Below the pieces are notes generated by a model. The model searched no databases. It was not told the origin of the DNA and was given only the letters and a program-made list of their open reading frames with translations. A stretch of DNA of 64,000 bases from WJJR01 sp964440935 (lineage in GTDB: Bacteria > Zixibacteria > MSB-5A5 > WJJR01), in the NCBI GenBank assembly GCA_964440935.1, contig CAYTTY010000016.1:1-64000 (forward strand), written 5' to 3'. The translations under genes and the position numbers were made by a program. Positions 44,348-53,440 of the stretch are shown one piece after another; positions within the stretch are counted from its first letter, which is position 1, and each line of letters begins with the position of its first letter.

Positions 44348-44881
44348 ATGAGTACACCTGCGCGTCGACGACGTGCACGCCTGAAACGGGCGGGCGCCAC
44401 ACCACCACGCTGGAAAAAGCGGCTTTTGGATCTGGCCATTTTGGGGACCACGGCAGCGGTGTGTGTGTTTATCTTTTCAATGAGTTCACGGCTTGGCTAT
44501 TCGCGGGCCGATGACCATCAACCACCGATCATCATCCGTGCGCAGGTGTTGAATGCGTGCGGACGCGCGAAGCTGGCCGCTCGGACATCGGAGCATTTGA
44601 GTACGATCAATGTCGGGCGTATGCGGTTCGATGTGATCGACATCGGTAATTTTAACCGCACCGACGTGCGCCGGTCGTTTCTCATCAACCACGGCGTCTC
44701 CGACCGCCAGGCGAAGGCGATTGCCGACGCACTGAACATCGGTCCGGTGGATATTGTCGAGTCCCAAACCGGACTCGACGAATTGGGCATCGATGTGACC
44801 TTGGTGTTGGGATCCGAGACCACCGAACCGTGGTTGGACGCTTCGCCATCACCAGGTGATACCCTGCCGAAGGAGGACTGA
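44348..44881 (+). CDS. LytR C-terminal (LytR_C) domain protein
   Basis: 177 residues. A basic N-terminus and one membrane helix (LAILGTTAAVCVFIFSM) are followed by a periplasmic LytR_C domain: AQVLNACGRAKLAARTSEHL, FDVIDIGNFNRTDV and DVTLVLG. There is no LytR/CpsA/Psr catalytic domain. Its stop precedes rsfS by zero to 17 bases depending on the start used. Confidence 0.88.
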   Translation: MSTPARRRRARLKRAGATPPRWKKRLLDLAILGTTAAVCVFIFSMSSRLGYSRADDHQPPIIIRAQVLNACGRAKLAARTSEHLSTINVGRMRFDVIDIGNFNRTDVRRSFLINHGVSDRQAKAIADALNIGPVDIVESQTGLDELGIDVTLVLGSETTEPWLDASPSPGDTLPKED

Positions 44882-44898
44882 TTATAACGTCCACCCGG

Positions 44899-45231
44899 TT
44901 GGCACTCACCGCCGGGAAGCTCGCCCGGGAAAAGAAAGCCTACGAAATCCGGATTCTGGATCTGCGCAAACTATCGCCGGTCTCGGATTTCTTCGTCGTC
45001 TGTTCAGTCGATGCCGATGTTCAGGCACGTGCGGTGACCGATCACATCGTGACATCGCTTCGCGAGATGGGTCACAAGCCATACCAGACGGAGGGGTATC
45101 GCGGCTCCGGCTGGATCCTGCTGGATTTTGTAGATGTTGTCGTACACATCTTCCTGCCCCGTGTGCGTGAGTTCTACTCGCTTGAACGGTTGTGGGGGGA
45201 TGCACCGGTGAAGGAGTTGGACGATGATTGA
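44899..45231 (+). CDS. rsfS: Ribosome silencing factor
   Basis: About 110 residues. REKKAYEIRILDLRKLSPVSDFFVVCS and VVHIFLPRVREFYSLERLWGDA match RsfS, which binds uL14 and blocks subunit joining. The conventional start is TTG 44899, but a strong AAGGAGG at 44870-44876 sits ahead of in-frame ATT 44881 and ATA 44884, so translation may begin there and add six residues. No other standard start is available. Confidence 0.93.
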   Translation: MALTAGKLAREKKAYEIRILDLRKLSPVSDFFVVCSVDADVQARAVTDHIVTSLREMGHKPYQTEGYRGSGWILLDFVDVVVHIFLPRVREFYSLERLWGDAPVKELDDD

Positions 45232-45347
45232 CCGGCGCGGACAGTGACGTTGATCCGCCACGATCCCCTCGAAGCGCATCGCCACGCTCCACCATCAACT
45301 GTTTTCGCAATATTCAATACTGATTGCACAACACGCGGAGGTGTCTG

Positions 45348-46595
45348 TTGGACATCATTGAGTTGAAATCGAAAACCATTGCCGAGTTATTGGAGATCGC
45401 CGAGAAATTGGATATTCCAGGCGTCTCCGGGCTTCGCAAGCAGGAGTTAATCTTCAAGATCCTCGAGGCAAACACCGAAAAAGACGGTCTGATCTTCGCC
45501 GAAGGGGTGTTGGAGATCCTCGACGAAGGGTACGGGTTTCTCAGATCACCCGACTACTGCTATCTCCCCGGCCCCGACGACATTTATGTTTCCCCCTCGC
45601 AAATCAAACGCTTCGATCTGAGAACCGGCGACACGGTGTCCGGACAGGTGCGTCCGCCGAAAGAAACCGAACGCTATTTCGCGTTGCTGAAGATCGAGGC
45701 GGTCAACTTCGAACCGCCCGAGGTGGCCAAACACAAGACGCTGTTCGACAACCTGACGCCGTTGTATCCACAGGAGAAGTTCTCGCTGGAGACCGAGCCG
45801 AAGGATTTGACGGCGCGGATTATGGATCTGCTAACGCCGATCGGACGCGGCCAGCGTGGCTTGATCACGTCGCCGCCGAAGGCCGGTAAGACGATGATCC
45901 TCCAGCGGATCGCCAACTCGATTGCGGTCAATCATCCCGACGTGAAGTTGATCGTGCTTTTGATCGATGAGCGCCCGGAGGAGGTGACCGACATGAAACG
46001 CTCGGTGCGCGGTGAGGTCATCTCCTCGACGTTCGATGAGCCGGCGGAGCGCCACGTGCAGGTTGCCGACATGGTGATCGAAAAGGCGAAGCGGCTGGTC
46101 GAGCACAAGCACGACGTGGTCATTCTGCTCGATTCGATCACACGTCTGGCACGTGCGCACAACGCGGTGGTCCCGCACTCCGGCAAGATTCTATCGGGTG
46201 GTGTCGATGCCAACGCGTTGCAACGTCCGAAGCGTTTCTTCGGCGCGGCGCGCAACATCGAAGAGGGCGGCTCGCTGACCATCGTGGCGACGGCGCTGAT
46301 TGAAACCGGATCACGCATGGACGAGGTCATTTTTGAAGAGTTTAAGGGGACCGGCAACATGGAGCTGGTGCTCGACCGTCGTCTCTCGAACCGTCGTATC
46401 TTCCCGGCGATCGACCTCAACCGGTCATCGACGCGAAAAGAAGAGCTGCTCCTCGACGAAGAGACCTTGAATCGCACCTGGATTCTGCGCAAGTTCCTCT
46501 CGGATATGAATCCGGTCGAGGGCATGGAATTCCTCGTCGATCGCATGAACAAGACACGCACCAACGAGCGGTTCCTGGATTCGATGAAACGATAG
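45348..46595 (+). CDS. rho: Transcription termination factor Rho
   Basis: About 415 residues. The start is TTG 45348, with CGGAGG at 45336-45341 six bases before it. An N-terminal Rho helix domain, an RNA-binding CSD-like domain (GYGFLRSPDYCYLPGPDDIYVSPSQIKRF) and the RecA-type ATPase with SPPKAGKTMILQRI, VLLIDERPEEVTDM and LLDSITRLARAHN are present. There is no large acidic insert. The genome therefore uses both Rho and hairpin terminators. Confidence 0.97.
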   Translation: MDIIELKSKTIAELLEIAEKLDIPGVSGLRKQELIFKILEANTEKDGLIFAEGVLEILDEGYGFLRSPDYCYLPGPDDIYVSPSQIKRFDLRTGDTVSGQVRPPKETERYFALLKIEAVNFEPPEVAKHKTLFDNLTPLYPQEKFSLETEPKDLTARIMDLLTPIGRGQRGLITSPPKAGKTMILQRIANSIAVNHPDVKLIVLLIDERPEEVTDMKRSVRGEVISSTFDEPAERHVQVADMVIEKAKRLVEHKHDVVILLDSITRLARAHNAVVPHSGKILSGGVDANALQRPKRFFGAARNIEEGGSLTIVATALIETGSRMDEVIFEEFKGTGNMELVLDRRLSNRRIFPAIDLNRSSTRKEELLLDEETLNRTWILRKFLSDMNPVEGMEFLVDRMNKTRTNERFLDSMKR

Positions 46596-46621
46596 TCGCA
46601 CTGTCGTGACGTCCCGGTCAC

Positions 46622-47698
46622 ATGGCTGATTCGGACATTCAAACTCCTTCGTACTTTTGGCAGCAGGACGCGGCGCAACGCGCATTGCGTGCGGCGCTCG
46701 ATGCCGACCGTCTGGCGACGGCGTATCTGTTTGTTGGCCCCGAAGGCGTCGGCAAATGGGCGGCGGCGCAATGGGTGGCCCAAGCGTTGTTGTGTGAAGC
46801 GCCGGAGCGCAGCAATCGTCCGTGCCACGAGTGCGGCGGCTGCAAGCGCGCCGCCAAATTCACGCACCCCGATCTGCATCTACTCTATCCCGTTCCTAAA
46901 AAGGATGAAGAGGAGCACATTGCGGCGTTTCTGGAAACCAAGCGCGACGAGCCATTTGCGGTGATCCAGTATGATCGCAAGCCGAATTTGGCGATTGAAC
47001 GTGTGCGCGATGTGCAAACTGAGTTAAGCAAGACGGCTGCGGAAGGCGGCAAGAAAGTCGCGGTCATCGGTGCGGTCGATCAAATGGCTCCGAATGTCCA
47101 CGGCATTCTGTTGAAGAGCATCGAGGAGCCGCCGCCCAATGCGCACTTTGTCCTCACCACCGCCGATCCGGGACGCATCCCGCAGACGATTCACTCCCGC
47201 TGCCAGACGATCCGCTTCACCGCGGTCGATCCCGAACTGATTGCACAGCGGTTGGTCGATGAGGGGATCGCCGCGCCCGACCAGGCGCAGATGGCGGCGC
47301 ATCTCTCCGATGGCGGTTGGGGGAATGCGCTGCGACTGTGCGATGAGGAGTCGATTGCGTGGCGGAGCGATGTCGAAACGCTCTGGCAGAAGGCGTTTCA
47401 GCCGCAGATGAGTGACTTTCTCGATCAAATGGAGACCATGTTTCGCGGCGGGCAGAAGTTCAACGAGACCGTCCAGGCGTTCGACATCTGGAGTCTCCTA
47501 CTCTGGCGCGACACCCGCGCTGCCTTCGCGACCTCAGAATCATCCTCATCGAGCGTGAGTCCACCCACCCTCGATGTTGCCTGGAGTTGCTGGAAGATCC
47601 TCCAGCAGGGCCGGGCGACATTGTGGGTTAATGTTGTGCCCCGCAGCGCAGTACGGGGAACGTTCCTGGCGCTACGGACGCGGATGGGGCTGGAGTAG
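46622..47698 (+). CDS. holB: DNA polymerase III delta-prime subunit
   Basis: 358 residues, clamp-loader AAA+ fold. Walker A-like GPEGVGKW lacks the final Ser/Thr, as in non-hydrolysing delta-prime subunits. A zinc-ribbon set CEAPERSNRPCHECGGCK is present, then KSIEEPPPNAHFVLTT and IHSRCQTIRF. The gene normally lies directly before ricT; here a reversed pseudogene and repeats separate the two. Confidence 0.93.
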   Translation: MADSDIQTPSYFWQQDAAQRALRAALDADRLATAYLFVGPEGVGKWAAAQWVAQALLCEAPERSNRPCHECGGCKRAAKFTHPDLHLLYPVPKKDEEEHIAAFLETKRDEPFAVIQYDRKPNLAIERVRDVQTELSKTAAEGGKKVAVIGAVDQMAPNVHGILLKSIEEPPPNAHFVLTTADPGRIPQTIHSRCQTIRFTAVDPELIAQRLVDEGIAAPDQAQMAAHLSDGGWGNALRLCDEESIAWRSDVETLWQKAFQPQMSDFLDQMETMFRGGQKFNETVQAFDIWSLLLWRDTRAAFATSESSSSSVSPPTLDVAWSCWKILQQGRATLWVNVVPRSAVRGTFLALRTRMGLE

Positions 47699-47735
47699 CA
47701 GAACCTCTTCTGGTTTTGCATTTAGCCCCGAAGGG

Positions 47736-47768
47736 GCGACACAACGTAGCACCGGGCGTAAGCCCGGT
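47736..47768 (+). repeat. 33-bp repeat, left copy of an inverted pair
   Basis: It reads GCGACACAACGTAGCACCGG and onward and contains the small hairpin ACCGGGCGTAAGCCCGGT. It is the reverse complement of 49118-49150 with one mismatch in 33. Just beside it are GCCCCGAAGGGGC (47725-47737) and a tandem pair of TTCCCTCCAAAC (47777-47800). Confidence 0.8.
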
Positions 47769-47838
47769 CGGGAATCTTCCCTCCAAACTTCCCTCCAAAC
47801 AACGAGCCTATTGGGGCGGCAGTTTTTCTCCCGTTGTA

Positions 47839-48901
47839 TCAATCGATGATTGGGGGAGTCACATCGAGGATGTGTCCCTTGTGCGCATCCACCAGCAGGT
47901 ATCGCCGGCCGACCTGAAGCGACCACATGAGACGAGGCGGGTTCGATGGATAGATAACGAGCTTATACGAGGAATTCACCTGCGGGTTCAGGTTTGTGTA
48001 CTCATCTGACTGCTTCAGAACTTCCACGACCTCTTCTTTGCTCAGAGACGGCTCTACGTCAATCCGCGGTAACAAGTACAGATCAGCATGAACCGAACGA
48101 ATTCCGTCATCGAAGAAGCTCACATCGAATGTGGCGCGGTAGACCGGCAATCCTTGCCAGTGTTGCTGGAAGTACTGAGATGGGCCCCTCTCATAGAGAT
48201 ATAGGAGATCCAACCCCCGTTCTGCCGGAAAGAAGATTCCGCCATAAGTTCGAATGAAGTACTCGGCCTGTCGACGATGACTTGTTCCGGGCATAACAGT
48301 TCGGCCGATGCGGATATCCTCTGCAGTGGCCTGTAAAGCCGCCACTCCCCCTGTCTTCCAACTTCGTTCCGTAATTTGCCAGTTGGCACCTGTCACTTGG
48401 CGAAGTTTCTCGAGTGCTTGATCGGCCCGTGGATTGGGTGGTCGATGCGTCGTGTCGTACGGGAATGTCTTCCAATGGTACTGCTCAAAGAACTCGTTCA
48501 ATTCTCGATTTATCCTAGTGTCATGTCATGCCCCAAGAGCCGGACAGAATTCCGTAGGGCAGGAGCACCGGGCGCCAGGCGTGCTCGGCATGGTCAATTC
48601 GGCTGCCCGCCCGGGGCTCCTGCCGGACACGCGACAACGCCATCGGCAGGAGCCCTGCGCTGCCAGCGCCCCCGCCGTCTCCGAAGTCACGGACGCGCAG
48701 TGCTCCTGCCCTACGACATATCACGCGTGACATAACACTAGCGGTCTCAGACTCAAATTCCGACACCGATGTATCGATGGAATCGGAGCCAGATTTGATT
48801 CGGGGCTTTCGAGACCTCTCATTTTCGCAGGTTGTCGTAAGTAGTCCCAAAAGCATGATCAGAGTGACGATTCCTACGACCGTCCTCTCTGCTTGGAGCA
48901 T
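47839..48901 (-). pseudogene. Disrupted gene for a secreted FTP/PepSY-like protein, split by a 219-bp insertion
   Basis: On the minus strand an ATG at 48901, with GGAGGAGG nine bases upstream, begins a protein with a hydrophobic signal (VVGIVTLIMLLGLLTTTC, possibly a lipoprotein). The frame reads SEFESETA up to 48742. The insertion 48519-48737 then interrupts it, and the frame resumes at 48518 as RINRELNEFFEQYHW to 47839. Deleting the insertion and one CTAG rejoins both parts in frame, giving about 279 residues. The C-terminal half (RATFDVSFFDDGIRS, EEVVEVLKQ, LLVDAHKGHILDV) resembles FTP/PepSY domains. As it stands only a C-terminal fragment from TTG 48501 could be made, without signal. It is the sole reversed gene in the window. 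Confidence 0.82.
48519..48737. mobile_element. 219-bp non-coding palindromic element inserted in CTAG
   Basis: It is flanked by CTAG on both sides (48515-48518 and 48738-48741). Terminal repeats are TGTCATGTCA and TGACATAACA, with one mismatch. Internally, CGTAGGGCAGGAGCAC (48553-48568) pairs perfectly with 48700-48715, and GGGCTCCTGCCG (48614-48625) with 48644-48655, so nearly the whole element can fold into nested hairpins. No transposase is encoded. The 4-bp target duplication suits a YTAR-type target such as that of the IS701 family, from memory. Confidence 0.85.
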
Positions 48902-49346
48902 GAAGAAGTTCCTCCTCCCCAGTCGATCACGGGCGATGAGGCTAATGTGGTTCTTGCAGAAGGTATACACGTAACTCTTAGTGCAAATTCCCGGGGAGGG
49001 GTCGCTTTCTGTCCGCCTTAGGCGGACCGTGATCAGAGGTCGCGGCCACCCGTGGTAAGCTAAGTCGGTAGAATGTGTCGCCCCGATGGGGCTCTATTGG
49101 TCTTTGGGCTTTTGTACACCGGGCTGACGCCCGGTGCTACGTTGTGTCGCGCCTACGGCGCTTGCGTGGAACACGAGTTTGGCAGTGGGCACAGCATACG
49201 GCGCTTTCTCTGATCATCCAATCGCAGAGTGTTCAGCCCCCATCTCCCCCCTTGACCACCGCAACCTTATTGTGTACATCCTCTTACAATTGGATGCCGG
49301 GCCCCGTAGCATGTGGTTGCCCCGGAGGATGGCCTGATGGGGCGGG
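48902..49346. other. Spacer of 445 bp with hairpins, no gene
   Basis: It holds GTCCGCCTTAGGCGGAC near 49014, a GCCCC..GGGGC hairpin near 49080 and the right copy of the 33-bp inverted pair. A 160-codon open frame from 49075 that enters ricT in another frame has no plausible composition. The promoter of ricT, if any, is not evident. Confidence 0.5.
49118..49150 (-). repeat. 33-bp repeat, right copy of an inverted pair
   Basis: Reverse-complement partner of 47736-47768 with one mismatch; the two copies bracket the reversed pseudogene. A neighbouring palindrome GCGCCTACGGCGC (49149-49161) adjoins it. Confidence 0.8.
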
Positions 49347-50288
49347 ATGGAGTATCTTATGGATGAAGAACAGAATACGAATTTCGAGAACGACGGTGAC
49401 CATACCAGTCAACCCGAGGAATCGTCGCAGGCTGACGAGGCACACGCGACCCACCACGACGATACCCACCCGTGCTACCTGGTGGAGTTCAAGGCGTCGC
49501 GGAAAGAGTATTACCGCGATCCCTACCATTTGCCGGTCAAGATCGGCGATGATGTGATTGTCCAGGTCGAGCGGGGCGAGGACATTGGGCGGATCATTCA
49601 GCACATCCCCGAAGACAAAATCGAGCGCGATAAGGTCAAGGCGCTGCCGATCTTACGCATCGCCTCTGCCGAGGAGCGCAACCAATCGGCGGACAACCGT
49701 CAGAAGGAATTCGAGGCGCGCGAGGTCTGCCGCAAGATGGCGGACGATCGGAATTTGAACATGAAAGTGGTCGATGCCGAGTGGCAGTTCGACGGAAACA
49801 AGATCACGTTCTATTTCACCGCCGAAAAGCGGGTCGATTTCCGGCAATTGGTTAAAGACCTGGCCGGGACGTACCGGACGCGGATCGAGCTGCGGCAGAT
49901 CGGCGCCCGCGATGAAGCGCGACGTGTTGGCGGAATCGGCATCTGCGGATACGAGCAGTGCTGCACGCTCTTCCTTAAGGACTTCGAGCCGATCACGACC
50001 CAACTGGCGCGTGAGCAGAGCCTATCGTTGAATCCGGCGAAGATTTCGGGCAACTGCGGACGCTTACTCTGCTGCCTGCGCTATGAGAGCGGCTATTACC
50101 GCGAGGCGACCAAGCAGTATCCCAAGGTGGGGACTGAGTGGATCACGGCCGAAGGTAAGGGTACGGTCAGCGGTGTACAGATTCTCAAAGATCAGATCAC
50201 GGTCTCACTGCCGGAAGGCAAACACGAGCCGGTGTCATTGACCGAGATCCGGCGCCAACAGCGCAAAAAGAAATCGTGGTTCGAGTAG
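49347..50288 (+). CDS. ricT: PSP1-domain protein, RicT/YaaT-like
   Basis: 313 residues. An acidic, Asn/His-rich head (~40 residues) precedes the PSP1 domain: VEFKASRKEYYRDPYHLPVKIGDDVIVQVERGEDIGRI. The cysteine cluster GICGYEQCC and GNCGRLLCCLRYESGYY fits members that bind an iron-sulfur cluster. RicT works in a complex affecting RNA processing in Bacillus. Start ATG 49347 (or 49359). It lies in the conserved string holB-ricT-metG-tatD-ksgA. Confidence 0.92.
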   Translation: MEYLMDEEQNTNFENDGDHTSQPEESSQADEAHATHHDDTHPCYLVEFKASRKEYYRDPYHLPVKIGDDVIVQVERGEDIGRIIQHIPEDKIERDKVKALPILRIASAEERNQSADNRQKEFEAREVCRKMADDRNLNMKVVDAEWQFDGNKITFYFTAEKRVDFRQLVKDLAGTYRTRIELRQIGARDEARRVGGIGICGYEQCCTLFLKDFEPITTQLAREQSLSLNPAKISGNCGRLLCCLRYESGYYREATKQYPKVGTEWITAEGKGTVSGVQILKDQITVSLPEGKHEPVSLTEIRRQQRKKKSWFE

Positions 50289-50304
50289 GAATCGAGATGC
50301 GACA

Positions 50305-52236
50305 ATGCCCAATGATAAACGCCCGATATACTTCACGACGCCGATTTACTACGTCAACGACAAGCCGCACATCGGCCACGCGTACACGACGATTGTCGCC
50401 GATTACTTAGCCCGGGCCAACCGTGTGCTCGGACGGCCGGCGTTTTTTCTGACCGGTACCGATGAGCACGGCGCGCGCATCGCCGAAGTTGCCCGCGAGC
50501 ACGGCAAAACACCGCAGGAGTGGTGCGACGAGCACAGCGACCACTTCAAGGCGGCATGGAAAGCGCTGTCGATCGAGTACGACGATTTCATCCGCACCAC
50601 CGACAAACGCCACGAAGCCGGCGTGCAGATCATGCTCGACCGGATGCACAAGGCCAAAACCCCCGATGGCCAGCCGGTGCTGTATGAGGCCGAATACACC
50701 GGCCTGTATTGTATGGGGTGTGAGAAGTACATCACCGAACGCGAGCTGGTCGATGGCCGATGCCCGTTGCATCCGAATCGGGAGTTACGCGAGTTGACCG
50801 AGAAGAACTATTTCTTCCGCCTGTCATCATATCTGAAGCAAGTCGAGGAGATGATCCGGGATGGACGCATTACGATTCGTCCGGATGAACGTCGCAAAGA
50901 AGTGCTCGGCTTGCTCAAGTATGGCCTTGAAGACTTTTCCGCGTCGCGTGAAAAGGTCGACTGGGGTGTGCCGTTGCCGTTTGACCCGTCGCAGAATGCG
51001 TATGTCTGGGTTGATGCGTTGCCGAACTACATCACGGCGATTGGGTATGGCTCCGACGAAGCGACGTTTACGAAATGGTGGACGGAAGCGGAGTCGACGC
51101 ACCTGCTCGGCAAAGACATTCTGAAATTCCATGCGATTTTCTGGCCGGCGATGCTGTTGTCGATCGGCGAAGCGGTGCCGGAGCATTTGTTCATTCACGG
51201 GTACTTCACGGTGAACGGGCAGAAGATGAGCAAGTCGCTGGGCAATGTCATTGATCCACATGCATTGGTGAAGACATTCGGTCCCGACGGTACGCGTCAC
51301 CTGCTGCTGACACAGTTCCAGTTCGGGCAGGATGGCGATGTCAAAGCCGAGGAATTCCTGCGACAGTTTAACGCCGATTTGGCCAATGACGTCGGCAATC
51401 TCGTGTCGCGCGCGGTCACGTTGATTGACCGGCATTTTGGTGGGCAACGTCCCGAGGCCGGTGCGCGCGAAGCGATAGATGACGAATTGCGCGACGCAGC
51501 GCTAACGGCGGTCGATCAGTTCGAGGACGGTGTGGGACGATTGATCCCGAATGATGCGATCCTGGCGGCGTTGAATCTGTCGCGTGCCGCCAATCGGTAC
51601 ATGGAGCAAACAGCACCGTGGAACTTGGCCAAGTCCGGTGATACGGATCGATTGGGAACAGTGCTGGCGACAGTCGTCGAAGCGATTCGCGTGTCGGCGG
51701 TGTTATTGTCGCCAGGGATACCGAATAAGGCGCGGCAGATTCTGAGAGCGTTGGGGTTCACGAAGCCTGAAGATGAACTGAGACCAGATGCAGTTCGCGA
51801 CTGGGACCGCTGTCCGGGACCGTTTACGCTTCCTGAGTCGATCTTCCCGCGGCTGGACAAGGCCGCCATCGATCTCTCCGGCAAGACAGAGGACTCGAAG
51901 GAAGTCGCCGAGAATGTGATCTCGATCGACCAGTTCTTCGAGACGCAGTTACGCACGGCAAAAGTGCTCGAAGCCGAGGCTCTGAAGGGTGCGAAGAAGC
52001 TGCTGAAGCTGCAAATCGAAGTCGGTGCGGAGAAACGTCAGATTGTTGCCGGGATTGCCGAGCACTATCAGCCCGAAGATCTGATTGGCCGCACGATTGT
52101 GGTTGTGGCCAATTTGCAACCGGCCAAGATTCGCGGGGTCGAATCCAATGGTATGTTATTGGCCGCATCGAATGGCAACACGCTGCGGTTGGTGACCGCT
52201 GATGGGGAGATACCGTCGGGGTCCAAAGTGGGGTGA
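50305..52236 (+). CDS. metG: Methionyl-tRNA synthetase with C-terminal tRNA-binding domain
   Basis: 643 residues. HIGH-type motif KPHIGHAYT, a zinc knuckle (CMGCEKYI and GRCPLH), KMSKS in GQKMSKSLGN, and the anticodon domain. A C-terminal EMAPII/Arc1p-like domain (~540-643: FFETQLRTAKVLEAEALKGAKKLLKL, ANLQPAKIRGVESNGMLLAAS) makes it a dimer-forming type. Start ATG 50305. Confidence 0.97.
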   Translation: MPNDKRPIYFTTPIYYVNDKPHIGHAYTTIVADYLARANRVLGRPAFFLTGTDEHGARIAEVAREHGKTPQEWCDEHSDHFKAAWKALSIEYDDFIRTTDKRHEAGVQIMLDRMHKAKTPDGQPVLYEAEYTGLYCMGCEKYITERELVDGRCPLHPNRELRELTEKNYFFRLSSYLKQVEEMIRDGRITIRPDERRKEVLGLLKYGLEDFSASREKVDWGVPLPFDPSQNAYVWVDALPNYITAIGYGSDEATFTKWWTEAESTHLLGKDILKFHAIFWPAMLLSIGEAVPEHLFIHGYFTVNGQKMSKSLGNVIDPHALVKTFGPDGTRHLLLTQFQFGQDGDVKAEEFLRQFNADLANDVGNLVSRAVTLIDRHFGGQRPEAGAREAIDDELRDAALTAVDQFEDGVGRLIPNDAILAALNLSRAANRYMEQTAPWNLAKSGDTDRLGTVLATVVEAIRVSAVLLSPGIPNKARQILRALGFTKPEDELRPDAVRDWDRCPGPFTLPESIFPRLDKAAIDLSGKTEDSKEVAENVISIDQFFETQLRTAKVLEAEALKGAKKLLKLQIEVGAEKRQIVAGIAEHYQPEDLIGRTIVVVANLQPAKIRGVESNGMLLAASNGNTLRLVTADGEIPSGSKVG

Positions 52237-52267
52237 ACCCGTTCGCTTGAATGCTGTTATTGCTGGA

Positions 52268-52628
52268 GTGCCACTGACCTTGGGTTGGTTTGACAGTTAT
52301 GTGTCGTTACAAGCGGTGTTCTTTCGTAGGGGCGTATTGAATACGCCCCCGGTGCGTAGTTGTTACGGGGCACGGGCGTACTCAGTACGCCCCTACGATA
52401 TTCAGCGTGATCAGGACGCCGGTAGCACCATCTAACTCCGGCCACTGACCAAGGGGCGTGTTGAAAAACCTGCTGACCATTATCATCTCAGACTGGGGAG
52501 GGCGAGGCTCCTGCCGAGCCGCGGTGTGGAACAGGCAGTTGCGGCTCGCCGGTCCGCCGCGGCGGATCGCCCTCCCGAAGGCTCTGATTCTCGGCGGGTT
52601 TTGCAACACGCCCCAAGGTCAGTGGCAC
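52268..52628. mobile_element. 361-bp palindromic element between metG and tatD
   Basis: Outer inverted ends are perfect: GTGCCACTGACCTTGG (52268-52283) against 52613-52628. A second inward copy at 52441-52463 pairs with 52604-52626 over 23 bp with two mismatches. Between them, TCGTAGGGGCGTA (52325-52337) pairs with 52386-52398. No coding frame is seen. The structure suggests a composite of two nested inverted-repeat units. Confidence 0.75.
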
Positions 52629-52655
52629 CCGATGTGAAGTCAAAGACTCCTATCC

Positions 52656-53426
52656 ATGATCGAAACTCACGCCCATCTCGACTTTCCTCAATTCGATGAC
52701 GACCGCGAGGCGGCGATTCAACGCGCAGCCGAGGCGGGCATTCACACGATCATCAATATTGGGACCGATTGGGACTCGTGTAACCGAATTGTCGAATTGG
52801 CTGAGGCGCACCCACGGTTGTTCGCGGCGGTCGGGATTCATCCGCACGATGCCAAGACTTGGGAGGGCGACAAGTCAAGTGAGCGGCTAAAGAAGCTCGC
52901 CGAGCATCCCAAAGTTGTCGCCATCGGAGAGATCGGCCTGGACTACTATCGCAACAACTCACCGCGCGACAAACAACGGGTGGCTCTTGTCGAACAAATC
53001 GCCGTCGCCATAGAATTGAACCTGCCGATTGTCATTCACAATCGCGATGCATTCGACGACATCTTTGAAGTGCTGTTGATGGAAAGGGCGTACGACGTCG
53101 GCGGTGTGTTACACTGCTTTTCCGAAGGTGTCGCCGAAGCCGAAAAGAGCATCGACTTGGGATTCCATTTGTCGGTGAACGGCATTTTGACCTACAAGAA
53201 GGCCACGATGGCCGAGGTCGGCAAATCGGTCCGGCTTGATCGTCTGCTCCTCGAAACCGACTGTCCGTTCTTGGCACCGCATCCGCACCGTGGCAAACGC
53301 AACGAGCCGGCGTATGTGGCGTTTGTTGGTGAAAAGCTGGCGGAGCTACGTGGCACCCCAATCGACGAGATCGCTGATGTCACCGATGAGAACGCGAATC
53401 GGCTGTTTCGATTGCCTCGATTATAA
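52656..53426 (+). CDS. tatD: TatD-family metal-dependent hydrolase (3'-5' exonuclease type)
   Basis: 256 residues. Metal-site motifs ETHAHLDF, the GEIGLDYY glutamate, NLPIVIHNRDAFDD, GVLHCFSEG and the ETDCPFLAPHPHRGKRNEP signature are all present. Proteins of this family repair or degrade DNA; physiological role is not fixed. It belongs to the metG-tatD-ksgA string. Confidence 0.95.
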   Translation: MIETHAHLDFPQFDDDREAAIQRAAEAGIHTIINIGTDWDSCNRIVELAEAHPRLFAAVGIHPHDAKTWEGDKSSERLKKLAEHPKVVAIGEIGLDYYRNNSPRDKQRVALVEQIAVAIELNLPIVIHNRDAFDDIFEVLLMERAYDVGGVLHCFSEGVAEAEKSIDLGFHLSVNGILTYKKATMAEVGKSVRLDRLLLETDCPFLAPHPHRGKRNEPAYVAFVGEKLAELRGTPIDEIADVTDENANRLFRLPRL

Positions 53427-53440
53427 TAGGCCCAATCCCC

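Noticed and set aside
49075..49557. 160-codon frame entering ricT
   Set aside because: Conflicts with ricT, whose PSP1 domain is certain, and covers repeats upstream.
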